Shown here in pieces: positions 25,917-34,473 of a stretch of DNA of 64,000 nt. Made by a program: the position numbers and the translations under genes. The stretch lies in assembly GCF_947486615.1 (NCBI RefSeq), contig NZ_CANKUD010000002.1, positions 496,001 to 560,000 of the forward strand, read 5' to 3'. How positions within the stretch are numbered: position 1 is the stretch's first letter; every line of letters starts with the position of its first letter. Source of the DNA: an uncultured Modestobacter sp. (lineage in GTDB: Bacteria > Actinomycetota > Actinomycetes > Mycobacteriales > Geodermatophilaceae). The notes beneath the pieces were generated by a model. The model was not told where the DNA came from and made no database searches. It saw only the letters and a program-made list of their open reading frames with translations.

Positions 25917-26770
25917 CGCGGGACCTCCACGGGAACGGGGGCGGTACGGGGGCGGATGCCCAGCAGCTGCCGGGCCTCGGTCGTGGACAGCGGCGGACGC
26001 TGGGCGATCCGGGCGAGCCCGGCCGCGCGGGCCACCAGCTGGGCGTTGTCGCGCACCGGCTCACCCGGCGCGTAGGTCAGCGTGTCCTCCATGCCGACCC
26101 GGAGGTGCCCGCCGGCCGAGAGCGCGGCCAGCATCACCGGCAGCGAGGTGCGACCCACGCCGGTCGCGGCGAAGGTGGCCCCGGCGGGGAGGAACGGCAG
26201 GCAGGCGGCCAGCGCCGCCGTCGTCCCGGGCATGCCGCCGGGCACGCCCATCACCAGGTCGACGTGCACGTGGCCACCGTGCGGCGGGCCGTGCCGGTCG
26301 AGCAGCCGGGCGAGCGTGGCCAGGTGGCCGAGGTCGAAGGCCTCGTACTCCGGGACGATGCCGCGCTGCTGCATCTGGGTGTGCAGCTCGACGATGAGGT
26401 CCCACGGGTTGGCGAAGACGTCGCGACCGAAGTTCACCGTGCCCAGCGAGAGCGACGCGGCGTCCGGCTCGGCGTCCAGCACCGCCAGCCGGGCGTCGGC
26501 CGGGTCGGTGACGGCGCCACCGGTGGACAGCTGCACCACCAGGTCGGACTCCGCGCGCACCGCGGCGACCACCTCGCGAACCCGCGGCAGGTCCAGCGTC
26601 GGGAGGGTGTCGGTGCCCCGCACGTGCAGGTGCAGCACCGCCGCGCCGAGCGCCTGCCCGTCCCGGGCGGTGGCGGCCACCTCCTCGACCGTCACCGGCA
26701 GCGCGGGCACGTCGGCCTTGGCCGACTCGGCCCCCGTGGGCGCGAGGGTGATCAGCGTGCCGGAGGTCAC
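25913..26770 (-). CDS. Beta-keto acid cleavage enzyme (BKACE, DUF849)
   Basis: 285 residues, TIM-barrel Zn enzyme family (3-keto-5-aminohexanoate cleavage enzyme type). ITLAPTGAESAKAD at the N-terminus, metal ligands in LHLHVRG (HxH), STGG, and EYEAFDLGHL; C-terminal RVGMEDTL. The family cleaves beta-keto acids with acetyl-CoA. GTG start overlaps the ygfZ stop (GTGA). Its role among folate/iron genes is unclear. Confidence 0.88.
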   Translation of the reverse strand: MTSGTLITLAPTGAESAKADVPALPVTVEEVAATARDGQALGAAVLHLHVRGTDTLPTLDLPRVREVVAAVRAESDLVVQLSTGGAVTDPADARLAVLDAEPDAASLSLGTVNFGRDVFANPWDLIVELHTQMQQRGIVPEYEAFDLGHLATLARLLDRHGPPHGGHVHVDLVMGVPGGMPGTTAALAACLPFLPAGATFAATGVGRTSLPVMLAALSAGGHLRVGMEDTLTYAPGEPVRDNAQLVARAAGLARIAQRPPLSTTEARQLLGIRPRTAPVPVEVPR

Positions 26771-27909
26771 CCGCGCATCGTCGCAGACCGGACGGCCCGC
26801 ACCCGGTCACGGGCGGCCGCCACGTCCGCGTCGGGTCCGACCGGGACGTCGTCGGGGTCGATCGCGGCGACCGCCTCGCCGACCTTCAGCTCCGCGTCCG
26901 GCGCCACCGACTGCTTGACCAGGGCGAGGGCGACCATGCCCAGCTCGTGGTGCCGCACCGCCGTGCCGACCCGGCCCACCTCGCGGGTACCGGCGGTGAC
27001 CGCGGTGCCCGGCGCGGGCGGCACCTCGCTCATCCCGTCCAGGTGCAGCAGCACCAGCCGGCGGGGCGGCCGGCCCAGGTTGTGCACCCGGGCCACGGTC
27101 TCCTGACCGCGGTAGCAGCCCTTCTCCAGGTGGACGGCGGTGCGCAGCCACTCCAGCTCGTTGGGGATCGTGCGGTGGTCGGAGTCGACGCCGGCGCGCG
27201 GCCGGCGGGCCTCGACCCGCAGCGCCTCGTAGGCGTCCAGCCCGGCGAGCACGGCGCCGGCGGCCAGCAGCTCGTCGGCGCGCGCGGCCAGCTCGGCCCT
27301 GGGCACGAGCAGGTCGACGACCGCCGCCGTCCCGTCGCCGATCGCCGGCATCCGGCGGGCCCAGCCGCCGCCGTCCAGCGGCACGACCGAGTAGGGCGCC
27401 ACAGGCAGCGGCCAGCCGGCCGCCGTCAGCACCGCGTCGCCCTGCGGGCCGACCAGCGACAGCACTGCCCACTCGCCGGTGACCAGCGCGGGGTCGACCC
27501 GGAGCATGAACCGCATCCGCTCCAGGAAGGTGACCAGCGCCGCCCCGGTGCCCGGCTCGACGTCACCCCAGGTGGTGCCGGCCAGCTCGGTGAGGACGAC
27601 GTGGTGCTCGACGTGGCCCTGCGGGGAGAGCACGAGGGCCTCGGAGCCGGCGGCGTCGCCGAGCCGCTCCAGGTGCTGGCTGGTCAGGCTGTGCAGCCAG
27701 GTCAGCCGGTCGGCGCCGGGGACGACGAGCACGTCGCGGTCGCTGCGGTCGACCAGGCCGGCGCCCTCGGCCAGCCGGCGCTGCTCGGGCAGCGGGTCGC
27801 CGTAGTGGGCGGCGACCGGGCCGCCCCCCTCGACGTCCAGGGCGACGGCGCCGGGGCGCCGCAGCAGGGGTGAGGTCTCGATCCGCTCGCCCGTCGTCTC
27901 CGCGCTCAT
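26767..27909 (-). CDS. ygfZ: Folate-binding Fe-S cluster repair/assembly protein YgfZ
   Basis: 380 residues, GcvT-like fold. The diagnostic motif K-x-C-Y-R-G-Q-E is present (LEKGCYRGQETVAR) with its conserved Cys. YgfZ uses tetrahydrofolate and supports maturation or repair of certain Fe-S proteins. Start ATG overlaps the Fur-family stop by four bases. Co-transcription with an iron/zinc/peroxide-type Fur regulator fits a metal-linked role. Confidence 0.92.
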   Translation of the reverse strand: MSAETTGERIETSPLLRRPGAVALDVEGGGPVAAHYGDPLPEQRRLAEGAGLVDRSDRDVLVVPGADRLTWLHSLTSQHLERLGDAAGSEALVLSPQGHVEHHVVLTELAGTTWGDVEPGTGAALVTFLERMRFMLRVDPALVTGEWAVLSLVGPQGDAVLTAAGWPLPVAPYSVVPLDGGGWARRMPAIGDGTAAVVDLLVPRAELAARADELLAAGAVLAGLDAYEALRVEARRPRAGVDSDHRTIPNELEWLRTAVHLEKGCYRGQETVARVHNLGRPPRRLVLLHLDGMSEVPPAPGTAVTAGTREVGRVGTAVRHHELGMVALALVKQSVAPDAELKVGEAVAAIDPDDVPVGPDADVAAARDRVRAVRSATMRG

Positions 27910-28382
27910 GCGTTCTCCTTCTCCGCGCAGGCTCGACAGGTGCCGGACAGCGCCACGTGGCCCACGTCCAGGGTGAAACCCAGCTCGGCGCCCAGACGTT
28001 CCGCCGCCGCGTCGAGCACCGTCGGGTCGACCGAGCTGATCTCCCCGCAGGACTGGCAGGCGACGTGCACGTGCCGGTGCTGCTGGCCGGCGTGGTAGAT
28101 CGGTGCGCCCTTGCCCAGGTGGGTGTGCCAGACCAGGCCGAGCCGTTCCAGCAGCTCCAGGGTGCGGTAGACGGTCGAGGTGTCCGGGGCGGCGCCGTCC
28201 GGGCCGGCGTCGGCCCGCAGCCGGGCACCGATCTCCTCGGGCGTGCCGTGCTCCAGGGCGGACACCACCGCCAGCACCCGCTGCCGCTGACTGGTCAGCC
28301 GCAGCCCGCGGGCGCGCAGCTCGGCCGCCAGGGGCTCACGGGCCGGAGGCCGCGTCGACTGGGCGCTCTCCTCACCGGACAC
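27906..28382 (-). CDS. Fur family metal-dependent regulator
   Basis: 158 residues. Winged helix (LRLTSQRQRVLAVVSALEHG, STVYRTLELLERLGLV), metal-binding HxHxHxxC segment (HRHVHVACQSCGE), and C-terminal CRAC pair giving a structural zinc site. Which metal (Fe, Zn) cannot be read from sequence; the CxxC pairs are as in FurB/Zur and FurA. GTG 28382 starts the protein. It heads the five-gene operon and is divergent from the aminotransferase-IV gene with only 38 bp between. Confidence 0.9.
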   Translation of the reverse strand: MSGEESAQSTRPPAREPLAAELRARGLRLTSQRQRVLAVVSALEHGTPEEIGARLRADAGPDGAAPDTSTVYRTLELLERLGLVWHTHLGKGAPIYHAGQQHRHVHVACQSCGEISSVDPTVLDAAAERLGAELGFTLDVGHVALSGTCRACAEKENA

Positions 28383-28420
28383 GCTCGGAGCCTAGTTCGC
28401 CGGTACGGCAGGGTGGACCC

Positions 28421-29266
28421 GTGAGCACCCAGCGTGTGGCGGTCTGGCGGAACGGCGCGACCTCGGTGGTCGGTCCGGACGAGCCGGTGGTGACCGCCTT
28501 CGACCTGGGCCTGGGTCGCGGCGACGGCGTCTTCGAGTCCGTCCTCGTCGCCGGTGGGACGACGCCGCACCTGGACGCGCACCTGGACCGGCTCCGCCGC
28601 TCCGCCGGGATCATGGGCCTGACCCACCCCGGGGACGACGCCGTGCGCGCGGTGGTCACCGCGGTGACCGCCGACTGGCCCGCCGGCACCGAGGGCGCCT
28701 GCCGCGTCTTCCTCACCCGCGGCCTGGGCGACGGCACGCCCCCCACCCTGCTGGCGCTGCTGGCGCCGGTGCCGGCCGAGACGCTGCGGCAGCGGGCCGC
28801 GGGCATCGCCGTGGTCGCCCTGTCCCTGGGCGTGCCGGCCGACTTCCGCGCCACCGCGCCCTGGCTGCTCGGCGGGGCGAAGACGCTGTCCTACGCGGTG
28901 AACATGGCCGCTCAGCGGCACGCGCACGCCGTCGGTGCCGACGACGTCGTGTTCGCCTCGCTGGAGGGCCGGCTGCTGGAGGGCCCCACCTCGACGGTCG
29001 TCTGGGCGGCCGGGGGCCGGCTGCACACGCCGCCGGTGGAGACCGGGATCCTGCCCGGCACCACCCAGGCCCGGCTGTTCGCCCGGGCCGAGGCCGACGG
29101 CTGGCCCACCGCGGTCAGCTCCGGCACGGTGGACGACCTGCACCGGGCCGACGCGGTCTGGCTGCTGTCCGGCATCCGCGGCGCCACCCCGGTCACCCGG
29201 CTGGACGGCGTCGACCGCGGGGACGGCGGGCTCACCGGGCGGGTGCAGGAACTGCTCGCCCGGTAG
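28421..29266 (+). CDS. Aminotransferase class IV (aminodeoxychorismate lyase-like)
   Basis: 281 residues, fold-type IV PLP enzyme. [14 protein letters not shown] at the start, PLP Lys in [14 protein letters not shown], and [16 protein letters not shown]. The nearest functional guess is 4-amino-4-deoxychorismate lyase (PabC), giving p-aminobenzoate for folate; M. tuberculosis Rv0812 is the positional counterpart and D-amino-acid or branched-chain aminotransferase activity cannot be excluded. Divergent from the Fur-ygfZ operon, whose YgfZ uses folate. Confidence 0.85.
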   Translation: MSTQRVAVWRNGATSVVGPDEPVVTAFDLGLGRGDGVFESVLVAGGTTPHLDAHLDRLRRSAGIMGLTHPGDDAVRAVVTAVTADWPAGTEGACRVFLTRGLGDGTPPTLLALLAPVPAETLRQRAAGIAVVALSLGVPADFRATAPWLLGGAKTLSYAVNMAAQRHAHAVGADDVVFASLEGRLLEGPTSTVVWAAGGRLHTPPVETGILPGTTQARLFARAEADGWPTAVSSGTVDDLHRADAVWLLSGIRGATPVTRLDGVDRGDGGLTGRVQELLAR

Positions 29267-29272
29267 TGTCAT

Positions 29273-29327
29273 CCGAGGTGCGCCGGGAAGTCTGGTCGGC
29301 AACTCCCTTCCCGACCCCGCACATCGG
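29273..29327 (+). promoter_or_regulatory. Pseudoknotted leader RNA, candidate cation riboswitch of nhaA
   Basis: P1: CCGA-G-GTGCG (29273-29282) pairs with CGCAC-A-TCGG (29318-29327), one G.A mismatch. P2: GGGAAG (29285-29290) with CTTCCC (29307-29312). Pseudoknot: GGTC (29294-29297) with GACC (29313-29316). The nhaA Shine-Dalgarno GGAG (29326-29329) overlaps the 3' strand of P1, so folding would hide it. Similar nhaA-linked structured leaders (nhaA-I/II) have been reported as Li+/Na+-responsive; whether this is one of them I cannot test. Confidence 0.6.
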
Positions 29328-29336
29328 AGCCGCCAC

Positions 29337-30725
29337 GTGACCACACCCACCCGCCTGTTCAGCCGCGGGTCCTACCCGGAGGCCACGCGCATCGCCGCGA
29401 TCCTCCGCAAGGAGACCATCGGCGGGGCCCTGCTCCTGGTGGGCACGGTGATCGCCCTGATCTGGGCGAACTCGCCGTGGGCCGAGTCCTACGAGTCGCT
29501 GCGCGACACCCGCGTCGGCCCGGAGTCCCTGCACCTGGACCTCACCCTCGGCACCTGGGCGGCCGACGGGCTGCTGGCGATCTTCTTCTTCGTGGTCGGG
29601 CTGGAGCTCAAGCGCGAGTTCGTCGCCGGCGACCTGCGCGAGCCCCGGCGGGCGGTCCTCCCGGTCGCCGCGGCGGTCGGCGGCATGGTCGTCCCCGCCG
29701 CCCTCTTCGTCCTGGTGAACCTGGGCACCGGCGACGGCGCGCTGCGCGGCTGGGCCATCCCCACGGCCACCGACATCGCCTTCGCCCTCGCCGTCCTCGC
29801 GGTGATCAGCACGCACCTGCCCACCGCACTGCGCACCTTCCTGCTGACCCTGGCGGTGGTCGACGACCTGCTCGCCATCACGGTCATCGCGATCTTCTAC
29901 ACCTCCGAGCTGGCGATCACGCCGCTGCTGCTCTCGCTGGTCCCGCTCGCCGTCTTCGGGTTCCTGGTGCAGAAGCGGATCCGCTCCTGGTGGCTGCTCA
30001 TCCCGCTCGCCGTCGTCACCTGGGTGCTGATGCACGAGTCCGGCGTGCACGCCACCGTCGCGGGCGTGCTGCTGGCCTTCACCGTGCCGGTCGTCCGCAG
30101 TCAGGCCGCCGGCGGCCCGGACGCCGGGCCCGGCCTGGCCGAGCACTTCGAGCACCGCATCCGCCCCATCTCCGCCGGGTTCGCCGTCCCGGTGTTCGCC
30201 TTCTTCGCCGCCGGCGTCACCATCGGCGGGTTCTCCGGTCTGGTCGAGTCGCTGTCCGACCCGGTGGCGATCGGCATCGTGGTCGGCCTGGTGGCGGGCA
30301 AGACGATCGGCATCACCGGGGCCACCTGGCTGGTCTCCCGGTTCACCCGCGCCGAGCTGGACGAGTCGCTGGGCTGGCCCGACGTCATCGGCCTGGCCAT
30401 GCTCGCCGGGATCGGCTTCACCGTCTCCCTGCTCATCGGCGCGCTCGCCTACGGGGAGGGGTCGCTGCGCGACGAGCACGTCAAGGTCGGCGTCCTCGTG
30501 GGCACCCTGACGGCGGCGCTGCTGGCCTCGATCCTGCTCAAGACCCGGGACCGCCGGTACCGCCGGATCGCCGCGACCGAGACCGAGGACCGCAACCAGG
30601 ACGGCGTGCCCGACGTCTACCAGACCGAGGACGGCCGGGAGATCCACACCGTGGACGACAAGGCCAACCACGACCCGGACTGGAAGGGCACGACGCCGCC
30701 GGGGCGCCCGTCCGCCGAGGGCTGA
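29337..30725 (+). CDS. nhaA: Na+/H+ antiporter NhaA
   Basis: 462 residues, about 12 membrane helices. Family motifs: [15 protein letters not shown] (helix 2), [15 protein letters not shown] (Asp133 of E. coli equivalent), [17 protein letters not shown] (Asp163-Asp164 Na+ site), and [11 protein letters not shown] (Lys300 region). It exports Na+ (or Li+) for H+. The C-terminal about 55 residues form a hydrophilic acidic tail ([19 protein letters not shown]) with a D-x-N-x-D-like segment that is unusual for NhaA. GTG 29337 sits behind the structured leader. Confidence 0.93.
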   Translation: MTTPTRLFSRGSYPEATRIAAILRKETIGGALLLVGTVIALIWANSPWAESYESLRDTRVGPESLHLDLTLGTWAADGLLAIFFFVVGLELKREFVAGDLREPRRAVLPVAAAVGGMVVPAALFVLVNLGTGDGALRGWAIPTATDIAFALAVLAVISTHLPTALRTFLLTLAVVDDLLAITVIAIFYTSELAITPLLLSLVPLAVFGFLVQKRIRSWWLLIPLAVVTWVLMHESGVHATVAGVLLAFTVPVVRSQAAGGPDAGPGLAEHFEHRIRPISAGFAVPVFAFFAAGVTIGGFSGLVESLSDPVAIGIVVGLVAGKTIGITGATWLVSRFTRAELDESLGWPDVIGLAMLAGIGFTVSLLIGALAYGEGSLRDEHVKVGVLVGTLTAALLASILLKTRDRRYRRIAATETEDRNQDGVPDVYQTEDGREIHTVDDKANHDPDWKGTTPPGRPSAEG

Positions 30726-30734
30726 AAAAGGTCG

Positions 30735-30763
30735 TTGCCGAGCCCCTCTCCGCGTCGTACCGT
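30735..30763 (+). promoter_or_regulatory. Putative sigma70-type promoter after nhaA
   Basis: TTGCCG (30735-30740), 17-bp spacer, TACCGT (30758-30763). A transcript would begin near 30770, just before AGGAGG (30779-30784) and a short ORF. Spacing is ideal; the hexamers are moderate matches. Confidence 0.5.
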
Positions 30764-30798
30764 CGAGGTACACGAGAGAGGAGGTGGTCCCTAAGTTG

Positions 30799-30834
30799 AT
30801 GACTTACAGGACGCGTGAGGTGGCTGTCCGCTAG
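30799..30834 (+). CDS. Putative short ORF (11 aa, MTYRTREVAVR)
   Basis: Preceded by a strong AGGAGG and the promoter above. The frame also reads through an in-frame TTG just before the ATG and back to GTG 30785. The DNA holds the direct-repeat-like pair AGGTGGTCC (30783-30791) and AGGTGGCTGTCC. It could be a leader peptide or part of a structured RNA for the 241-residue gene at 31063. I cannot name it. Confidence 0.35.
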   Translation: MTYRTREVAVR

Positions 30835-31062
30835 CCGCCGTCCAGATGGGCCGCCCGCTCAGCCCCTGTGGAAGACCCACAGCCAGGACTGAGCAGCGGC
30901 ATCCCGCCCGTCCGTCGATGGCGGCGAGCGAGAACCGGACAGTCACCCGACCCCCGGGCTGCCGACGTTGTCCAGTCGGCCCGTGCGCAGCTGTCCCACT
31001 ACGGTGGGCACAGCGCCACGGAGCAGCCCGGGGGTTGTCCGTTGTCCGGGGGAGGTCAGACC
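30835..31062. other. Non-coding stretch between the short ORF and the 241-aa gene
   Basis: 228 bp with no convincing gene. It includes a hairpin CTGTGG/CCACAG near 30875-30895 (no T-run), and GGGGGAGG at 31048-31055 serving as RBS of the next gene. With the short ORF upstream this may be a long 5' leader. Confidence 0.4.
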
Positions 31063-31788
31063 GTGCAGTTCGCCGGCCGGCCCGTCGCCCTGGACACCTC
31101 CGCCGGCATCTGGCTGGCCGAGTCGGCCGGGGCCGCCGCCCCCGGGACGGTCGCCGCCCTGGTCCCCGCCTCCTTCGAGGCCGTCGCCCGGGTCTTCCAC
31201 CCGGCCGTGCGCTACGTCGGGGACGACGACGTCGAGGTCCCCTGGGCCTCCGTCGCCGCGGCCAACGGCACCACCGCCCACCCGCTGATGCAGTGGGGGT
31301 CGGTCACCGGCTCGATGGAGTACTTCGAGAACGACGACCAGGCACCGCTGTGGCACGGGGCGCCGGCGCGGGGGCACCTGCCCGCACCGGTCGCCGAGCG
31401 ACTGGTCGACGTGCTCACCCGCTGGACGACGACGCCGGACGTGTGCTGGCTCGCCGTCGCGCAGGGCGGCGCGGTGATCACCGACCACCCGACGCTGAGC
31501 CTGCCCGGCCGGGAGTACTGGGTGGTCAACGGGCCCGTCTCGCTGGCCGCGGTGAACATGGCCGCCGAACCGTTCGAGCAGAGCGCCAACCTGTGGTGGC
31601 CGGCCGACCGCGCCTGGTGCGTGGTGACCGACATCGACCTGGTCACCACCTACGTGGCCGGCGGCGCCGACTGCATCGCCGACGTCATGGCCGCCGAGGG
31701 TCTGGAGACCGCCCCGGCCGAGTTCCGCGAGCGCACCACCTGGGACGCCGACCAGGTCAACCCCACCCCCGCCGACGCCCCCGACTAG
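31063..31788 (+). CDS. Hypothetical actinobacterial protein, 241 aa
   Basis: Starts at GTG 31063, eight bases after GGGGGAGG. Trp-rich soluble protein: VPASFEAVARVFHPAVRYVG, then WGSVTGSMEYF, WLAVAQGG, REYWVVNGPV, NLWWPADRAWCVVTDIDLVTTYV and GADCIADVM. No signal peptide or membrane helix. I do not recognise a named family; the even pattern of short beta-like segments suggests an alpha/beta domain. Convergent with the DUF885 gene across two hairpins. Confidence 0.75.
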   Translation: MQFAGRPVALDTSAGIWLAESAGAAAPGTVAALVPASFEAVARVFHPAVRYVGDDDVEVPWASVAAANGTTAHPLMQWGSVTGSMEYFENDDQAPLWHGAPARGHLPAPVAERLVDVLTRWTTTPDVCWLAVAQGGAVITDHPTLSLPGREYWVVNGPVSLAAVNMAAEPFEQSANLWWPADRAWCVVTDIDLVTTYVAGGADCIADVMAAEGLETAPAEFRERTTWDADQVNPTPADAPD

Positions 31789-31807
31789 CCAGCCCCCGTC
31801 CCACCCT

Positions 31808-31831
31808 CGGCCATGTTCGCCAACATGGCCG
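31808..31831. terminator. Hairpin 1 between convergent genes
   Basis: CGGCCATGTT (31808-31817), loop CGCC, AACATGGCCG (31822-31831): perfect 10-bp stem, 20 bp after the stop of the 241-residue gene. The same ATGTTCGCC core recurs in hairpin 2. Confidence 0.7.
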
Positions 31832-31868
31832 CTGGCGCCGGGCCGCCCGGGCGCGGGTCCCGTCCCAG

Positions 31869-31898
31869 CCCCGGCCATGTTCGCCGACATGGCCGGGG
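31869..31898. terminator. Hairpin 2 between convergent genes
   Basis: CCCCGGCCATGT (31869-31880), 6-nt loop, ACATGGCCGGGG (31887-31898): perfect 12-bp stem, 20 bp from the DUF885 stop on the other strand. One hairpin per gene end fits a back-to-back terminator pair. Confidence 0.7.
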
Positions 31899-31917
31899 AG
31901 CCGGGCGAGCTGCGCGA

Positions 31918-33615
31918 CTACAGCTGGGCGAGCTCGGCGGCGAGGTCGTCCAGGCCGAGGCTGCCCTGGGAGAGGGCGGCCATGTGCCAGGCCTTCGGGT
32001 CGAAGTCGGCGCCGCGGGCGGCCTGGGCCGCTGCCCGGCCCTCGAGCCAGGCCCGCTCCCCCAGCTTGTAGCTGATCGCCTGCCCGGGCATGCCCAGGTA
32101 GCGCACCAGCTCGCTGTCCAGGAAGTCGGCGTCCCGGCCGCAGTTCTCCCCGAAGAACGCCCGGGCCAGCTCCGGCGTCCAGGGCTTGCCCCGGTACTCG
32201 GCCACTGCACCCTCGGCGTCCTCAGGGATCGGCAGCTCCAGGTGCATGCCGATGTCGACGACGACCCGCACCGCGCGCATCTGCTGGGCGTCCAGGTAGC
32301 CCAGCCGGGCACCCGGGTCGGCGAGGAAGCCCAGCTCGTCCATCAGCCGCTCGGCGTACAGCGCCCAGCCCTCGACGTTGGCCCCGACCGAGCCCAGCGA
32401 CGTCTGGTAGCTGGACAGGTCACCGGAGACGTACGCCCACTGGGCCAGCTGCAGGTGGTGACCCGGGACGCCCTCGTGGTACCAGGTCGACACCAGGTCC
32501 CAGAGCGGGAAGCGCTCCTTGCCCAGGGTGGGCAGCCAGGTGCGCCCCGGGCGGGAGAAGTCCTGCGCCGGCCGGGTGTAGTACGGCGCCGCGGCGCTGC
32601 CCGGCGGGGCGATCATCGCCTCCACCTGGCGCACCGGGCCGGCGATGGTGAAGTGGACGCCGTCGAGGGCCTCGATCGCCTCGTCCATCATCGCCTGCAG
32701 CCGCACCCGGATCGCCTCGACGCCCTCGACGGCCTCGCCGTGCTCGGACAGCCAGCGCATCGCCTCCATCGGCGTCGCGCCGGGCAGCACCTTCGCAGCC
32801 TCCGTGCGCTGCTCGGCGAGGATCCGCTGGTGTTCGGCCCAGCCCCAGGCGTAGGCGTCCTCCAGGCCGGTGCCGGCACCGAGGTCCGAGCCGTTCCAGG
32901 ACCGGGCGAAGCGGGCGTACCGCTCCCGGCCGACGGCGTCGGGGGTGCCGGTGGCCTGCCAGGCGTACTCGTCGCGCAGGAAGTCGCGCACCTCGGCCAC
33001 CGCGCCGTCAGCGGCCGCGGCCGCGGCGTCCAGCTCGGCTCGCAGCTCGTCGGGACCGGCCGCGACGACACCGGCGAAGTACGGGCCGGCCAGCCACTCG
33101 TCCAGCTGACCGACGACGGTCAGCACCTGGCGGGGCGCGGCGAACAGACCGCGGGCCGCCCCGGCGGCCAGCGACTCGCGGTAGCCCCGGTAGGCCTCCG
33201 GCACCCGCGCCATCCGGCGGGCCAGCACGGCCCAGTCCTCGGTGGTCCGGGTCGGCATCATCGAGAACACCTGCCGGATGGAGTGCACCGGCGAGAACAG
33301 GTTGGAGACGGCGCGGAGGTCCTCCCCCGCCTCGTGCAGGTCCAGTGCCGCGGTGAGCCGCTCCCGCAGCAGCCGGGCACAGCGCCGCTCGACCGGGTCG
33401 TCGTCCAGGCCCGGGTCCGCGGCGAGCACCCGGTCCAGCTCGGCGAGGGTGGCCCGCATGAGGTCGGCCTCGGCGGCCAGGCCGGCCGGGCTGGTGTCCG
33501 GCAGCCGGTCGTCCCCGGGGCGGGTGCCCAGCTGGGTGGCGACGATGGGGTCGAGGTCGCAGACCGCGTCGACGTAGGCGTCGGCGACCTGGCGCGGGGT
33601 GGTGGGGGCGCTCAC
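31918..33615 (-). CDS. DUF885 family protein (putative metallopeptidase)
   Basis: 565 residues, mostly helical. The metal-site motif is WYHEGVPGHHLQLAQ (HExxxxHH-type, about residues 367-381), followed later by GWALYAERLMDELGFL with the second Glu region. DUF885 proteins resemble M3-like gluzincins; substrates are unknown. No signal peptide, so cytoplasmic. GTG start; the nitrobindin gene ends four bases upstream, giving an operon of the small membrane protein, nitrobindin and DUF885. Confidence 0.88.
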   Translation of the reverse strand: MSAPTTPRQVADAYVDAVCDLDPIVATQLGTRPGDDRLPDTSPAGLAAEADLMRATLAELDRVLAADPGLDDDPVERRCARLLRERLTAALDLHEAGEDLRAVSNLFSPVHSIRQVFSMMPTRTTEDWAVLARRMARVPEAYRGYRESLAAGAARGLFAAPRQVLTVVGQLDEWLAGPYFAGVVAAGPDELRAELDAAAAAADGAVAEVRDFLRDEYAWQATGTPDAVGRERYARFARSWNGSDLGAGTGLEDAYAWGWAEHQRILAEQRTEAAKVLPGATPMEAMRWLSEHGEAVEGVEAIRVRLQAMMDEAIEALDGVHFTIAGPVRQVEAMIAPPGSAAAPYYTRPAQDFSRPGRTWLPTLGKERFPLWDLVSTWYHEGVPGHHLQLAQWAYVSGDLSSYQTSLGSVGANVEGWALYAERLMDELGFLADPGARLGYLDAQQMRAVRVVVDIGMHLELPIPEDAEGAVAEYRGKPWTPELARAFFGENCGRDADFLDSELVRYLGMPGQAISYKLGERAWLEGRAAAQAARGADFDPKAWHMAALSQGSLGLDDLAAELAQL

Positions 33616-33619
33616 GGGG

Positions 33620-34192
33620 TCAGCGGATCCTCTCGAGGCGGGCGGACATGGTGGGGCGCAGCGGCTGGTCGCCGGCCGCGCGGTCGACGGCGTAGAGCAG
33701 CGCCCCGTCGACGATGCCGTAGAGCCGCTTGGCCCGGCTGGTGTCGGGGTGGTCGGGGGTGCGGGCCAGGACGTCGGTGTCCAGCTCCCAGCTGGTCGTC
33801 GTCCGGGCCGTGCCGACGTAGATCTCCACGAGGCCGGCCGGGGAGCTGACCAGCAGCTCGACCTCGTCGCCGTCCCGGGGCCGCAGGAAACCGGACTCGC
33901 GCTGGTCCGGGCCGGTGACCTGGCCGTCCTCGCCGATCCGCCAGGTGCGTGACTCGTAGGTCAGGAAGTCACGGCCGTCGTGGGCGAAGCGCACCCACTG
34001 GCCGAAGCGGTGGTCGCCCTCGGTGCCGGCCGCCTGCCCCTCGCCGTGCCACTCCCCGAGCAGCGGCAGCACCGACAGCAGCTCGTGGGCGACCTCGGGG
34101 CCCTCCCGGACGTCGACGGTGTCGATCACCGGCAGCTCGGTGGGGCCCTGGACCGGGCCGGTGGGCAGCCCGGGCGGGACGGGGGCGCTCAT
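33620..34192 (-). CDS. Nitrobindin-family heme protein (FABP-like, Rv0813c-like)
   Basis: 190 residues, ten-stranded beta-barrel family. The GxWxGxG motif is GEWHGEG (about 45-51), followed by FLTYESRTW and ESGFLRP, and C-terminal LYGIVDGALLYAVDRAA. Nitrobindins bind ferric heme b and react with NO or peroxynitrite; the proximal His is expected in the C-terminal strand region, but I see no clear His there (the tail reads PLRPTMSARLERIR), so heme binding here is uncertain. Overlaps the 38-residue membrane protein by four bases. Confidence 0.85.
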   Translation of the reverse strand: MSAPVPPGLPTGPVQGPTELPVIDTVDVREGPEVAHELLSVLPLLGEWHGEGQAAGTEGDHRFGQWVRFAHDGRDFLTYESRTWRIGEDGQVTGPDQRESGFLRPRDGDEVELLVSSPAGLVEIYVGTARTTTSWELDTDVLARTPDHPDTSRAKRLYGIVDGALLYAVDRAAGDQPLRPTMSARLERIR

Positions 34193-34305
34193 CGCGTCCG
34201 CTCCGGCCGCTGCTCGGTGCGCGTCGCCCGCCACGCGGAGGCGGCGAACCCCAGCGCGGCGAGCCCGGTGAGGGTGATGAGCACCCAGGCGGAGACCAGA
34301 CCCAT
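34189..34305 (-). CDS. Small membrane protein, 38 aa
   Basis: MGLVSAWVLITLTGLAALGF then a short basic tail ending RPERTR: a single hydrophobic helix (about 3-26). Stop overlaps the nitrobindin start by four bases (ATGA), which supports real translation. Too short for a family assignment; possibly a membrane anchor or regulator for nitrobindin/DUF885. Confidence 0.65.
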   Translation of the reverse strand: MGLVSAWVLITLTGLAALGFAASAWRATRTEQRPERTR

Positions 34306-34473
34306 GGCCGTCACGGTAATCCGGGCCCCCGGCACCCATCGGGAGCGGGGCGGTCTCACCCGGCCGAGGGGGAGCACCGCCGCCTCCGCTCAACGGCCCC
34401 CGCCACCCGGTCGAAGGAGGGAGGACACGACGGATCCCGAACCCGCGGATCCGAGACGGGGTGGAGAGATCGC

